From assembly GCA_013396655.1 (NCBI GenBank), contig WBMV01001021.1, positions 62,001-126,000 of the forward strand: DNA of 64,000 bases. The letters run 5' to 3'. The notes under the pieces are model-generated. The model was not told where the DNA came from, did no database searches, and was given only the letters and a program-made list of their open reading frames with translations. Origin of the DNA: Campylorhamphus procurvoides. Its lineage: Eukaryota; Chordata; Aves; Passeriformes; Dendrocolaptidae. Position numbers and translations under genes: made by a program. This document shows positions 52,801-63,974 of the stretch, in pieces (the first letter of the stretch is position 1; every line of letters starts with the position of its first letter).

Positions 52801-53300
52801 CTCATGTAGCTTGAAATAACAGTGCATCTGCCTTTAAGCTATAAAACTTAAAACAATTGTTTTTATAGTTTTAGTGCAATTACCCTTACCGAACAAAACC
52901 CCAAACCTGGCACTTGACCTAAAATAGTTCTTATCAGCAGCAAAGAGGATTTGCATCTAAAGCTTAATCTTATCCCTCCCAGCCTTGGGGAGGAACAGAA
53001 CTTGTGAATTCCCAGCCCACCCGTCTCAATGCTGCCAGGAAGGTTTTGCTGCTGCATCTCCTCTGGGATGGCATTTTTCCAAGAAACTGCCAGGCCAGCT
53101 GTAATTGCCCTGTGCTGAGAGCTCCTGCTGCCAGGCCCTGGGGCAGGGTCACAAACCTCCCCCTGATTGCTCTCTCCCCACACAGGTTTGCTCAGATCCG
53201 GACCCTGCGCCTGGCAGACGGGCCTGATGAAGTTCATCTCTCAACAATTGCAAGGTGGGAACTGCTTGAGCAGTCCAAGAAGCTAACTGCAAAAATCTAG
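22544..53300 (+). CDS. ACAD11: ACAD11, acyl-CoA dehydrogenase family member 11, complete, 20 coding exons
   Basis: Exons: 22544-22710, 26228-26327, 26552-26677, 28311-28472, 28929-29093, 30530-30677, 31265-31386, 31816-31922, 32066-32186, 33893-33970, 34329-34467, 34572-34679, 35838-35936, 47492-47558, 48996-49081, 49272-49343, 50171-50325, 52114-52230, 52612-52721, 53186-53300 (stop TAG). All phases join to about 787 residues; human has 780. The N-terminal half is an aminoglycoside-phosphotransferase-like kinase with SNPTFYL, the Brenner motif HGDMRIDN (HGD at 226-228) and LDWE (247-250). The C-terminal half is an acyl-CoA dehydrogenase with the FAD-site segment [40 protein letters not shown] and CGGAGVSQD. 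In mammals ACAD11 acts with ACAD10 in catabolism of 4-hydroxy acids, phosphorylating the 4-hydroxyacyl-CoA. The end AKI resembles a weak peroxisomal PTS1. The donor of exon 1 is the uncertain point: the only one that keeps the frame is GTAATG at 22711, which adds minisatellite-coded residues. Intron 13 hosts ACKR4. Confidence 0.96.
22993..23047 (+). mobile_element. CR1-type 3' tail fragment
   Basis: The segment GCTGGACTCGGTGACCTCGG followed by a GGTCTCTTCCAGCCCAGCTGATT-like end and GATTCTGTGATTCC matches the usual end of avian CR1 copies, which finish in ATTCTRTG repeats. Only about 55 bp are recognisable, so the copy is strongly 5'-truncated. Plus orientation. Confidence 0.7.
23085..23335. 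repeat. 41-bp minisatellite, about six units
   Basis: Units start at 23085 (49 bp, divergent), 23134, 23175, 23216, 23257 and 23298 (partial). The core includes GATGAGCTGAGGGTCCCATC followed by AGTGCCCAGGT. The inner four units differ at only one to three positions. Overlapping open frames on the minus strand that repeat YLLPGH are by-products of the repeat. Confidence 0.93.
24177..25895 (+). mobile_element. CR1 LINE, 5' half only: leader, ORF1 and start of ORF2, decayed
   Basis: Translated pieces in order resemble CR1. An ORF1 beginning ([22 protein letters not shown]) lies at about 24440-24620. Remnants of the ORF1 esterase-like domain include [14 protein letters not shown] near 24790 and [10 protein letters not shown] with [11 protein letters not shown] at 25055-25185. 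ORF2 endonuclease remnants are [20 protein letters not shown] and MWWDKSHDW at 25318-25435. The segment before the reverse transcriptase ([31 protein letters not shown]) and [18 protein letters not shown] end near 25895. Frameshifts and stops break both frames, and the reverse transcriptase core and 3' tail are missing. A 5'-intact, 3'-missing CR1 is unusual, because insertion normally truncates the 5' end. Confidence 0.85.
26328..35837 (+). other. ACAD11 introns 2-12
   Basis: The longer introns are 26678-28310, 28473-28928, 29094-30529, 30678-31264, 31387-31815, 32187-33892, 33971-34328 and 34680-35837. Apart from the CR1 fragment at 29262-29375 and T/G-rich tracts near 32281-32300 and 32870-32920, I recognised nothing in them. 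Confidence 0.6.
29262..29375 (-). mobile_element. CR1 3' fragment, minus orientation
   Basis: The segment ATAGAATCATAGAATGG, followed by TTTGGGTTGGAAGGGACCTT and later CATTAGACCAGGTTGCCCATCC, is the typical antisense view of an avian CR1 3' end. The element's own 3' end lies at 29262, and it is 5'-truncated near 29375 after about 110 bp. Confidence 0.92.
38271..38276 (-). terminator. Candidate ACKR4 poly(A) signal
   Basis: TTTATT on the plus strand reads AATAAA on the minus strand, 364 bp after the ACKR4 stop. It is the nearest downstream canonical signal that I noticed. Confidence 0.45.
38640..39701 (-). CDS. ACKR4: ACKR4 (CCRL1), atypical chemokine receptor 4
   Basis: A single open frame of 353 residues; human has 350. 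It is a seven-transmembrane class A receptor: TM1 with AGNSLV (55-60), TM2 with [15 protein letters not shown], Cys110 and Cys185 for the conserved disulfide, Cys29 and Cys276 for the second chemokine-receptor disulfide, DRY at 134-136, TM6 [19 protein letters not shown], and TM7 [11 protein letters not shown]. The stretches [11 protein letters not shown] and RAIDIIY, with [11 protein letters not shown], are characteristic of ACKR4. The family binds and internalises CCL19, CCL21 and CCL25 without G-protein signalling. The residues after DRY are RAT, where human has VAV. The gene lies antisense inside ACAD11 intron 13, as in mammals. An acceptor-like site (TATCTTGTAG on the minus strand, AG at 39722-39721), 19 bp before the ATG, suggests a spliced non-coding 5' exon. 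Confidence 0.96.
   Translation of the reverse strand: MNNSTDYWSGDEEGHLNHGIDYDTYELLCEKSDVRNFTKIFLPVFYALAFTLGVAGNSLVVAIYAYCKKPKTKTDVYIMHLAIADLLLLFTLPFWAANAVQGWELGGSLCKLTSSLYTMNFSSSMLFLACISVDRYRATCEPRSQRRIGRHCSLTCTCVWLAAILLSIPELVFNQVKKHNDRNECLPVFPMDMETLLKSTIQILEIILEFLLPFLVMLICYSATARAIFRSANIKKSRPFMVLLAVVAAFIITQLPYNIVKFWRAIDIIYMLITDCEASKTIDVALQVTKSIALFHSCLNPLLYAFLGASFKMHIMKIAKNYGYWRRQQQNGRPEEISMNYEDHTEETVSFTI
40426..40609 (+). repeat. Direct duplication, copy A
   Basis: Shares long blocks with 41821-41982: GCTTAGTGT, ATGCCCACGTGGAAT, GGAGCAGAT, GGTACACTGCATC, CTTCTCAGGATGTT, AACTGCCCAC and AGCTCAGCAGCTCTGCT, in the same order and orientation. By eye I judge roughly three quarters of positions identical, with small gaps. 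Confidence 0.85.
41821..41982 (+). repeat. Direct duplication, copy B
   Basis: Partner of 40426-40609, about 1.39 kb away. The flanks diverge on both sides. It lies upstream of the ACKR4 coding start, so it may sit in the ACKR4 5' intron. It could also be two insertions of an unnamed repeat family. Confidence 0.85.
42344..42460 (-). other. Possible non-coding 5' exon of ACKR4
   Basis: On the minus strand GACTAAG is followed by GTTAGT, a donor-like site with the exon's last base at 42344. Together with the acceptor-like site at 39722-39721 it would remove an intron of about 2.6 kb and place the promoter near the AT-rich tract at 42490-42525. This rests on splice-site appearance only; the upstream end is arbitrary. 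Confidence 0.25.
43368..43503 (+). mobile_element. tRNA-Ile-derived SINE with CR1-like tail (TguSINE1-like)
   Basis: The head GGTGCTAATAACACCAAGG, then GGGTTTGGTCCCCATG and TGGGCCA, matches the anticodon arm, T arm (box B) and 3' end of a tRNA-Ile (anticodon AAT) gene. A weak box A lies near 43372-43385. It continues into a CR1-type tail, GGACTGAACTTGATGATCCT, a GGGTTCCTTTCATCTCGGAAT-like stretch and AGTCTGTGA. This composite is that of TguSINE1 of songbirds. The copy is degenerate, so it is a fossil SINE and not a working tRNA gene. Confidence 0.85.
47559..53185 (+). other. ACAD11 introns 14-19
   Basis: The longer introns are 47559-48995, 49344-50170, 50326-52113, 52231-52611 and 52722-53185. 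They are unique-looking, with no mobile element, RNA gene or extra exon that I can support. Confidence 0.6.
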
Positions 53301-53541
53301 CACAGCAGCACAAAGCCTTTCTCAAATGGATGGAATGGAAAATTCAGCAAAGGGGGTTTTTCCAGTGCAGTAATGTTGTTTGAGGTAAAATTGGATGAAT
53401 ACAAAAACCTGATTCTAACTGGCAGCACTTATCTGCCTCTTTACTACGTATAATCCTTACACTTAAGAATCAAGGGCTTGCCCTTAAGAACTTGCAGAAT
53501 GACATCTAAGTAACAATGTATCTGGGTTTTTTGTGACCCTA

Positions 53542-53547
53542 AATAAA
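53542..53547 (+). terminator. ACAD11 poly(A) signal
   Basis: AATAAA 242 bp after the ACAD11 stop, in the context CCCTAAATAAAATC. It gives a short 3' UTR ending near 53570. Confidence 0.7.
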
Positions 53548-53574
53548 ATCTATTTTCTAATAGGCCTAAAGTGC

Positions 53575-54785
53575 TTTCTTTGTTCTGAGCCAAAGCCCTT
53601 TATCCTTTTATTATAGACAAAGCAGTTTTGAGTCAGAAGTCCCACACATTTTAGTTTATTGCAAGCTAGGCTAAGCTCTTAATTTTTCATTAAGTGACAG
53701 TAAACCATTGAAGGTAATGCCTTTCTTTTCCTTTTCCAAAGCTCAGCTCTACTCCAACCCTCTCTCCTCCCCAGCTCCCCTCCTTCTCACTATGGCTACA
53801 CTGTCCTACCCCCAGCTCCCACTCAAGGAGACTGGGGTGAGCACGTAGCTATACTCCTTGCTTCTTGCTCCTTTGCTGTGTTTCCCTAAATGGTTGTCCT
53901 CATATTTTTATTTACTGCTGTGCCTTTTGTCTTCCCTTGCATCTTCTGTTTCCTTTTTTGCACCCTCACAAGCCTCCTCCTGGCTCCTGGTGCCAGCTAT
54001 TCCCACTTTTAAATTTAATGTCTAAGCAGAGTCCCTCAGCTCTGCTCCTGTAACAATCCTCTCTGACATCAGTTACTTACCAGAGAACTTGCCCATGCAG
54101 GAACAGAGCCAGGCAGATGACAGCATATTGTGCCCATGGTAGCCCTACTTCTGTAAAGTTAGGAAAAATCACTTTTCAGCTTATACAGGACTGATCAACA
54201 TTTAACTTAAGAATAAAAGTGCTTAGTGTACATGAACAAAAAAGCCACCCTCTCCAGGTTCCTCCCTGTTGAAGCTTGGAGAGAACACACTGTTTGGCTC
54301 AGTCTTTGGGGTGAGGCTGTGCCAGTTCTGTCCTTGAGTCACAGCTGAGTGCCCACCTAAAGGGTGCCCAACTACGGCTGCTGTGGTACATGAACAGGGG
54401 ACCTGAAACTGGAGCCATTCCACAACATTCCTTACCTCATTTCAATTCCTTATACTCAAAAAGAAGATGATAATTTCTTTTGAGAAAGCAGTCATTCTTG
54501 TTTACAGTTCCATTCACCTTTGTTTCCTCTTGCTTCCTGCCAAGAATGGTTCCTAGGAAGGTGAGACTGCTAGCAGGTCAGTAGCTGAAATGCACTTCAA
54601 ACACAAAATCACCTGCACTGTATGTGCTTCAGGAGTTCTGCTCCAGGCTGTCAGAAGATGCACAATGTGCTTCTCAAAGGAAGAAGGCCCAGGGACCATG
54701 TTTAGCTGTGTTCTAATTAGGCTCTCTGATTATCCTCATTTCCTACACCTTGAAAGAACAGCTACACAAGAACAACACCTTTATC
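53575..54785. other. Convergent spacer between ACAD11 and DNAJC13
   Basis: About 1.2 kb between the predicted 3' ends. It includes a pyrimidine-rich stretch at 53750-53830. No coding, RNA or repeat feature was recognised. Confidence 0.55.
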
Positions 54786-55529
54786 ATTAACAAGGCTCTT
54801 AATTCCCTTTATTTTAAAATTTTATGTACACATGAATGATCTGTATAATGTACACTCAATATAGAAAGTTTTTATATACTGGATAATGTATAGAACATTT
54901 CACAATTACACTAATTTCTTACATAACATGTCAACTTTAAGGTGGTTTTTTTTGCTGAAGCTTTGTCAATTTGGTCAAGCCAGTTATACATACGAATGTC
55001 TAATGCTGTTTGATCCGAGGAAGAAGATAATGTTAATGATTAAGGACATGAGTGAACTGGTGCAGAGACAAAACCCTTTGCAGGTCACGTTCAATGGGAG
55101 TGATCACATCAGACTGAGAAAAGAAGGGATGCCCATTTAGTGGGGGTTGGTGAGGTCAAAGTTATTTTAGCCCAATTCCTCTAGACTGTAGCTCAACTCC
55201 AGTCATGCTAATTCATAAAATATAAAAACTAGGAAAGTTTGATTCACAGTCTTGTAAACAAATATAAAGGAACAAAATGTGCTTATGTACAACAAGAAAA
55301 AATTCTTGTGTACCCATTTCAGTTGATCCACAGAGTGCTTTCTTGTGTTACAGTGTGGTAGTTAGAATCACTGACTTTTTCCTAGAAAAAAAAAAGTCAT
55401 AGAAAAAAGGAATAACACTGTCATAAACACCCAGCAAGGCAGTAAGTTCACTTCAATGTATTGGAGGAACGTGCAGGTCCTCCTCACTGGCCAGTCTGCC
55501 TTTGTCTCTTTCACAAGAAGCTCCAGTCC
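54786..55529 (-). other. DNAJC13 3' untranslated region (predicted)
   Basis: Non-coding sequence after the DNAJC13 stop, ending at a minus-strand AATAAA (TTTATT at plus 54808-54813). AT-rich. Confidence 0.55.
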
Positions 55530-58500
55530 TTAGCTGACATCTCCCACTTCGTTGTCTACCGGGGGTGGTACGTTGGGCATTACAGATGACGTCGTCCCTG
55601 CAGTAAGGTAACCAGCAACTCCAGGGCCTTCCGGGGCAAAACAAAGAGGGGGGATTAGTTTTCATTCTGCAGGGTGACTGAACAGCTTTACTGCCTCTGG
55701 TAACACACAAATGCATCATCTAAGTCAACCAGACACCTTACACAAGAACACTTAAGAGTTTTCATTTAGATTCTTTGAAATGTAGGAACACTAGGAACTA
55801 AGGCTTCTTAGCCCACTAAGTGGAGTAGCTTGTGGAGGCCAGTCTTGGACTTGCTCAGTGTTTTTTTCTTATGTGCCAAATAAGTTACAACAGAGCCCCA
55901 ACCACCAGCACTATCCATCTCACCTTCCACCACAGAAGCTGCAGTAAAGAGGGGGTGGCCTTCCTTTGCTAAGAAAAGGCCCTGCCACAGAAGTGAAGTT
56001 TCAGGCATGTGTTTCACTACTGGGCTGCTCATGTGTGCCTTCAGGGTTGTAAAGGGTTTTCCCAGCTGCATATTTCAAGGAAACTCCATGGGCTGCCCCA
56101 TGAAGAAGCAGAACTGCCTGAAGCTTATCTAGGCAGCATTTTGTGCCTTCAGTTAGGAAAAAGTAATAGCATTCTCAGGATGCACCAACTATGTACTGGA
56201 GAAGCAGAACTCCTTATAATTAGTAAATCCCCATTTTGATTACTATAGGGCAGTTAGTTTTGCACTGCAGGCAAAGCCCCTCTCCCTCAAAGCTTGTATT
56301 TAAAAATTTAGTCATAGAAACTTTCAACAAATGCAATAAAAACTCACCCTGCAGCACGATGGGTTTCAACAGTAACTATTGATTGCCACCCACAGCATGT
56401 TCTGCACCAATACAGCAATCAACTTGGTGTTACACCTCCAGCCTACACTGCCAATACTAAGCACGGGCAGTTCTGTTGGGTCCTGTACTCTCCACACTTA
56501 AGTGACCCTCACTGAGTTCTCCCAAGTTTACTAGCCCTTCCTGCCCCACCCTCCCTTCTCACAGTACAGCCCAGAGCCACACCACCAGAGGATGGTTTGT
56601 CTCCTTGTGAACAGTCCTACACTATTACTGCAAGGAAGAGAGCAAAGCAAGCAGTGCCTTTGATATTAAGAAGCTCTCTGTCTTCAAGAGGGGACCTCTC
56701 TTTAGCAGCCCATCAGTGGCACCTGCCAAGAGCCACACCCACTGTTACACCTCCTAGTGCAAAAACTCCCATAGTTATCTTGTGCCTCAAACTTTTCCAT
56801 TACGGAGGATTCCTAACATAGTTCAGAAGTTCAGTCCCTGTGTAGTCCCAGCAAGTCCCAGCCACTGCAGTTAACACCAGTGGTGTGCTCCTGCGTGCTC
56901 AGAGAAGGCAGGTTTATCAGTGTTTGGCACTTTGGGCTCACACATTTGTCACAGCTCTATGGCATGCATCTGTTGCTTGGAATGCAGCAAGTGCAGCGTG
57001 CGTTTTGTGAGATGGTATCTACCTGCTTTAGAGAGCTACACAGAAGTTAGCAAGCTGCCTGACAGAGCAGATCTAAAGCCCACTTCGCAGGTGAAGGGGA
57101 CTGCTGCCAGTTAGAAGGGAAGGAGAAGAGACACCTGAGGGAAGAGAAACAAGCAAGGGAAGTTTCAAGGGAAGTGCAAATAGCAAAGCAATTTGAAGCA
57201 AGACATAAGGCAGAATACAAGATAAGAGAGGTTAAAAATAAAGCTTTTAGTTTGATTTCCATCTACACTTGGCATTTGTACAACATCTTCATTCTACACT
57301 GGCAAGCACTTAAACATTAGGCAATTTAAAAGCAGCAAAGGCCTTAGGGCAGTTGGAAAGTGATATTGCCCCCTGCCTCAAGTCTGACCTCATCTGGTAT
57401 AGTTTCAGTTCTTAGCCAGTAATCAGCCAGCATTTTTCTTCATATTTCTAAATTTCTAGTATTTATGAAATACAGAGGAAATTCAGTATCAACTGAATCA
57501 GGAATTCAGGTGTTCTTTGCCAAAGTAGCATTAAATGGTAAAATAACCAGAAAACTCCTGTTTAAAGCAGAATCCTTCCTGTGTGGAAAAATGCATCAAG
57601 TGTTGCAATATACCTACTCTTAAAATCTAAGCATCTGCTTCTAGAGCATGTAATTCCTGACTTGAAAGGCTCTTGCTTCATTTTCTCAAAATACATGCAA
57701 AATACATCTTGCAGAAACCAACTCTGGCCATCTGATTTATACCTCATTAGTTCAGTTACACTCAGAAGCTTTACCAAGATTCCTATGCTGGGTTAGATGA
57801 CAAAGCCCCATGTGGCACATGGATGTGTTCACACTGCCTTGTCACACAGGACTTTAAAACCTCACCTGGGAGGCAAAACTCTTCAGTCCAAATGATTAGT
57901 CACCTGATGGCTACTGAAGAGTCAGAAGTTTGCTTTAGACAAAGTTTGCTCCAGTGTCATTACTTGCTGGATCTGAAAATATTCTACATGATAGGAAGTT
58001 TTGGACTGTGATGCTGTGTCTATCAAGTGCTGCACAGGAGTGAAGGAAGAACCAGAATTCTATTTGCTGTGACCTAGCTGTTCTAGGATTCTGTCAGCAC
58101 CATGCCATTAACAGCAGTGAGGTTCCCATTGCTTGCTCTCCTTTATGTGTGCACAGAGCACACAGCTAAAATGCTCTTCTACACTGCCAGCAGGACTGAG
58201 GTGGCACCCCTGGGGTGCCATTTCAATCCTGGCGGCACCAGCAGGGTTCTCACCACTGCTGCAGTCAAGTGCATGCCACAACCTCCAAGTACAGGCACAA
58301 GGCCCTCCTGCCAGTGCCCTGAGCCTGGCTGGAATACAGCCTCAAACTCTAAGCTACTAACATTCCAACTTTTCCAATACTACAAGTACTTGCCTAACAC
58401 TAAAGCAGTGTAATTCACATGGCCAATTAATACAGGCAGTCTAAATGATTTTAAAGACAGTTTAGTTCCCCCTCCAACCCTGGAAAAGTTCAGTTCTAGG

Positions 58501-61500
58501 ACTGAAGTAAACTGATCCTGAGCAAGCATGGAAAGCTGCTGCCATTCATTAGTTCCAATTACATCTCTGCTTTATCACTACAGAGTACTTTCAAGTCTTG
58601 CCAGTGTCCAGATTCCATTGCTCTGATATTTTAGAAGTAGATACAGCAAAAGACTACACAGAGAAATACATTCTCAACCCACAAGAAGTTTGGCTTTTGA
58701 TGCATGCTTTAAAAACTTACTGTATTTTACAGCACTGAGTGTTCAGCTCAGGTGACCACACTAGATCCTGGGGATAAACAGTATCTCCAGAGTCCAGTCT
58801 GACAATTAAGTAACTGTTCAGTATGATTCAGGACATAGACAGGAAAGAGTTGCTAACCTGTGAGGTATCCTGCTGTTTGTGTATCAGAAATGAACAAGTC
58901 GTGTTTCTGATCCTTGAAGGCACTCCACACAGAAGAACGAGACAGAATTTCATTTACCTACAGAATGTGGAGACATTAACACAGTGAGCAAGTGACATTT
59001 GTTATGTTCTAGGCCAGCAAACTCATTTTCTAGAACCAAACCATTCTGAAAGGATTACCAAAGAGCATGGCAGTACTTCAGGCTATGGAATTCCCACACA
59101 TTTCCAAGGAGACTTGCTTTTATTTGTGAACTGTGCAGCTGAACACATAATGCTCAAAAAAAAGTCATTTAGCAGCTTGACTTTGTCCCTCATTCCCCAG
59201 TCAGGTGACAAGGAAAAGCAACCCTGCAAGCAGGCACTTGCCACACACCTACAGCTGAGGCAGAACAGGACTTCTCCCTTACTAGGGACAACTTGGGAGC
59301 AGGACCTATCCCCAGCTTCCCTGTTTGAGAAAGCTTTCAACACAAGGGTAAGTGAAAGGTGCCAAGAACTTACACGGTTACTGGGACCAATTTCACTAGA
59401 ATATACATCCATAGAGCTGCTGCAGTTGTCTATTTACTCAGGAAACAAAAATGCAATTTACACTTGTAACACAGGTTCTGAAGAGTTGTCAGTAGAAGTC
59501 AGCTAGCTTATAGAACATTCCTGCACTGGGATTTGTCTTTTCTGTTACTGCTCTTCACATGCATTGAACCAATGACTTCTCCTCAAGAAATACATTAAAT
59601 GTTCCAAATCATGATGATTTTGTAGTTACAGGATGTGAACATTTTAGGTGGAATGATGCACATGACAGCCAGAAGATTAAACAAGGGATGTTCAGAATCT
59701 GATCTGCAAGTGTCAAAGCCCAGATAAGGGCTGGTCAGTACTCACCTGTTCCCCATACTGCAGGCTGCGAGACATGGATTTCAGGGTTTTAACAATCTGA
59801 GCTTTTGTGGCAGATGGGCTTTCCAGGTTCTCAAGACCAACACCTTCAAGCAGCTTTAGAAGATAAGGGACCAAATCTGCTTTCAAAGCCTGCAAACATA
59901 CCCAAATGAGTTGTCTTGATGTGGACCAGGAAGTTCCATAGAGATGTTTACATTACTAGCATTAACAGGAATGAAAAGTGCCAACAGCTATTACCAATAT
60001 GCTAAAGCTAAGGCTAGTCCATTTCTCCTGAGCTGTAGAAATACATACAAAATAAGACAAAGATCCTGTCCAGCTGTAAACTCAGCTCAATGAGCTGGCA
60101 TTCCTACACTACACTCTCTCAGCAGACACAAGCCAGCACTACCCTCTGTGCATTAAGCTTCAATGCTCAGGTAACACCCTTGAACAGGTCTGCATTTTAG
60201 AAAAAGAACTGACTTCTCCAACACGAGAAGCACATTAGTTAAGTGTCCAGGAGGCTTCCCAGATGCCATCTAAGTTGAGCTGAGTTTAGATATACCCACA
60301 TATAAAAATACCACATTTTTACAGTCTGAGAATGTATGACTTACTTGGGCTACTAAGTCAGTTTGTTCCTTCTGAAACATTCGATTCAGTGTTTCACAGG
60401 CTACACCAACGATATCTGATCTCTTTTTCATTCCATTCATGAGAGGGCTAATGGTCTCTAGTGATGCCATTGCTCGAACACAAAGCTGTAGAGAGACAGA
60501 AACATCCAGAGTACTTTATTTTGTGCCAAGACTAATGGTTATTACCAACATGGTCAGCCGAGCTCATGAATTTCTCAGTCTTTAATCTATCAATTCCCTG
60601 TTAATTACCTGTAAGTCCCTGCTCATGTGTTATACAGTATTTATATTTAGAATAATGCTAGGAACGAATAATGTTAGGAACAATACTAAACAATACAAAT
60701 AACTCCAGGTATGCTTTTCCTCCCCTCAAGCACTTAAATGATTCCTACCTCATTGTCAGACAATATATGCATGACACGAATGGCACTTTTAGGAATGGCA
60801 TTGTTCTTGTGATTCATAGCCTGGATTATCTTGTGAAGATGACCAAGTGGAGGAACTTGATCAGCTAGCTGAGGCTGGGCACTGAACAGGCACACAGTTG
60901 CTGTGGTAATGGTTTCTAAAGTTTCCCCCTGCAGAAAATCAAAAATCAACAGAAAGTATAACTCAGTAAAGCCTTACCCATCATCATCATAACATTTCTC
61001 ACTCACTCTCCATTATAGATTTTTTCCCCTAATGCTTTTATGTCACATCACTGTCAAACGGTTAAAACAAGAAGTTAAGAACATGATTATCAGCTCCAGT
61101 AGTGGCAGACATTTACTAGTTCCTTGAACACAGATCACAAGGGAATTCCTAAGGACTACTTCCAGCCTCTGGAGAATCCAATGTCTGGCTGCAGCCATGT
61201 GCATGGATATTCAGGCTGACCACCTGAATCTTAAAGGTTCTGCAGCCTGTGCAGCAGCACTTGCCACCCTTGGTATATTCCACATGTCCCTACCAACAGC
61301 TATCATATCTTTGTAATAAAGATGTCTGTTTTAGTCAACATGCAAGTTAGTTTCCACCCTGCAAGTTTAACCAAGAATCTGTTTGAACACTGTTTAAAAT
61401 TCAGTTTTTAGTCATTATATTTACTGTTAGGTGGCAGCCCTCTGTAGGTCACATAATTTACACCAGAATGGGAAGTCACTGTTGCAGAAGGACAACACAA

Positions 61501-63974
61501 GTGCCAAGAATTGAAAATTTTTAGGCAGTGTAGAACAAGTGTCATTTTCTTAAGTTCACCAGTGATGGAACAGTTAAAAGAAACTTACTTGTTAAGCCTC
61601 ATCTCTAGCACAAAATAAGCCTCTGAGCCGTAACTGAAGCTCATTCTGGGCCTTCAGGGACTTAAAAGCACTGACTCACGTTCAGAAGTTGTCTAAATAT
61701 ATCAACATGCTTTTAGAGAGAGTCAGAAAGCAGATAAAAAAACCCATTCATGTTGGGAAGAAAGCGTGAGAATCAAAGTTAATCAGACACTAAAAGAGTA
61801 GTAGATTAAGACTGCTAAACAAATTCTAAGAGTAGAATCATAAAAATCATCTTACATGGGGGTTATTTTTCTCCAGTAGCTCAGTAAGCTTTTCCAGCAG
61901 TGCAATGAGAAATTCTCTTGGTTTCCGTAAAACCCAGGCCGGCTGGGCAATAAAAATCCTTAGGAAGACTCCCCCCACTGAAAGTTCCCCTTCTGCCTCA
62001 CCATACACCACAGCAAAGTCTTCAGGCAACTGTTGAAGGGTAAAGTAGAAAGAGTTATTAGCCAAGGGTATTTGTGAGAGCTGCAACTATTTCTCTAAGT
62101 GGGCAGGGTCACCAACTAACTGAATTCTCTGAAACAGAGCTGTGCAAAACCAATAAATACTTCATCTTCTGTCAGAAATGACAGTAGAAGGAACAGCTCA
62201 GGCAGTGAACTTTTCTTTCAAAAAACAGAAATAAATGAGACTAAAACTTCAAGAGAAGTACCAGCAACAAGGCTGATGATACAACAGCCCTTTCCTTCCT
62301 TTCCTGCACACTTCAGGGCGAGGTTTCTCACCATCATCCTAGGGAAGTTTCCAGCTTTCATCTGGATCAGAATAACTATCCTGCATGTGTTTGAAAATTG
62401 GTTTAATGTTCAACTAGAGCACTGTTGGGAGGAAGTCATGTCTGGCCTTTCACAGATATTGGGAAATACTACAAACTGAAACACCTCACTGATTGACCTG
62501 ATGCATAGGAATGTCTCAGGACAGTATTTTTTGAGACTTGCTGACAAAGTTTTTTACAGCTCTGTAGTGACAGGACTTTTTCCAGCAAACTGGTTTTCTC
62601 CTTTGTTGCTGACTTTTGATGAGTTTTAGAATGACCTGAATGATAAGAAAATTTAGAGTATGTTGGCCATGGTTTTGCCAGTGTCTAATTTCAAGGTACA
62701 AGTAGCAATAAAAGCATCAATTCAGCATTAAAAGTTATGTTTTCAGCTGTGAACAGTTACATTCACAGCACAGCAGTGAATTCCTGTTGGTACCTTAACA
62801 GAAAAGCCTGTCAGAGTTACATCCATGCACCTATTATCAGCTGGCTTAGAGTCTCCCTGGATGGACTCAAAGCACAAAGAGTATACTTTTACCTTCCAGT
62901 TGGTGTCAGGGTTGTCCCTCTGAAGTTTAAAGTGCCTTTAAAAAGAAAGTAAGTTTTAATAAGCAGTAAAAAAAGCAGTTGTCTTCCTGATTTGACATGT
63001 TAGTCTCCCTCCATCATTGTGAAGGAGTTCCTGTTTCTAAACCCCATTTACTCCCCACTGAACCCCCTCCAATTCTTACAGCAGTGAGCAAATACCTGGA
63101 CTGTGCACAGACTGCACCTGCAGCACTGAGCTACAGGTACAATACACAAATAGTGAACAAGTTTCTTTTCACTCAAGTCTGGCTTGCAAGAATTCTACTT
63201 TTTAGAGGCAGAGCTCTGACAGTTCTACAGCAGCTCTGGTTTCTTGCCACTAAGAATGTCTCAGTTAAGGATATATTGAGTCAGAAGGCCTCCACATACT
63301 CAAGCATCATTTCTCGAACTGTTGTTGATACTCTCTCCCTGGAGCTGTCGTTCCAAATTAATTCTGGATTTTCATGAGTTCCCTCAAAAATATGAACAGC
63401 AGCTTCAGGGTTGTCTCTCATGGCATCCATGAAAACTCCAGGTAAAAACTTCATTAGTGTAATTCTAACCTAGAAAGGATGAACAGAATTGACATTTAGT
63501 GTATCCTAAGACAAACTAAACGACAGGACAAACTGACAGAAACAGAACTCCAAGAAGTCCAATTATCTGCAGTACTGTAATTGCCAACTGCTAGAAGACA
63601 ACACCACAAAATAGAACAGTGCCATCATTTTGAATAGCAATAACCAATGACAGGTCTCAAATCTAGGTCTCTAATGTTGAAGCCATCACAAATAGAAACC
63701 AAGCTGCCTACAGTAGTTACAGTAAGTAGAACAGCTTCTAAAAGTCTGCTCACAGATTGCTCTTCACATGAATGTTTCAGACATAGCAGAGTTTTTTTGC
63801 TTGTCCTTAAAGAGAGGCAGGTAATAGCAAGAGTTCCAACACGAGCTGTTAAGATTCTTACCTTTGGACCCACCAGCTTATCTGCAGTCATTTTGGCAAA
63901 GAGCTCTGCCGTCTGGGCTCGCACCTGCGGATGTGTTGAGTTGCAAAACATATCTAGTAAATAGATTAAAGCAC
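55530..63974 (-). CDS. DNAJC13: DNAJC13 (RME-8), C-terminal part, nine exons, 5' part outside window
   Basis: Exons in transcript order: 63974-63862, 63469-63300, 62935-62893, 62029-61856, 60928-60749, 60485-60345, 59889-59746, 58957-58858, 55627-55530 (stop TAA 55532-55530). Phases join to about 386 residues; human DNAJC13 has about 2243. Segments matching the family include [20 protein letters not shown], the last IWN repeat [40 protein letters not shown], the armadillo-like helices [13 protein letters not shown] and [17 protein letters not shown], and the tail [17 protein letters not shown] with [15 protein letters not shown]-8 is an endosomal DnaJ co-chaperone that recruits Hsc70 and works with SNX1/WASH in retromer recycling; its J domain is encoded upstream and not seen here. 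The protein ends GDVS, shorter than my recollection of the human end (GDLGYQT). Confidence 0.96.
55628..63861 (-). other. DNAJC13 introns
   Basis: The longer introns are 55628-58857 (3.2 kb), 58958-59745, 59890-60344, 60929-61855, 62030-62892, 62936-63299 and 63470-63861. I recognised no mobile elements, RNA genes or coding exons beyond those listed. Confidence 0.6.

Noticed and set aside
59605..59705. A possible box C/D snoRNA (ATGATGA near 59611 and CTGA near 59702).
   Set aside because: No terminal stem pairs the flanks, there is no clear C'/D' pair, and it lies on the strand opposite to DNAJC13.
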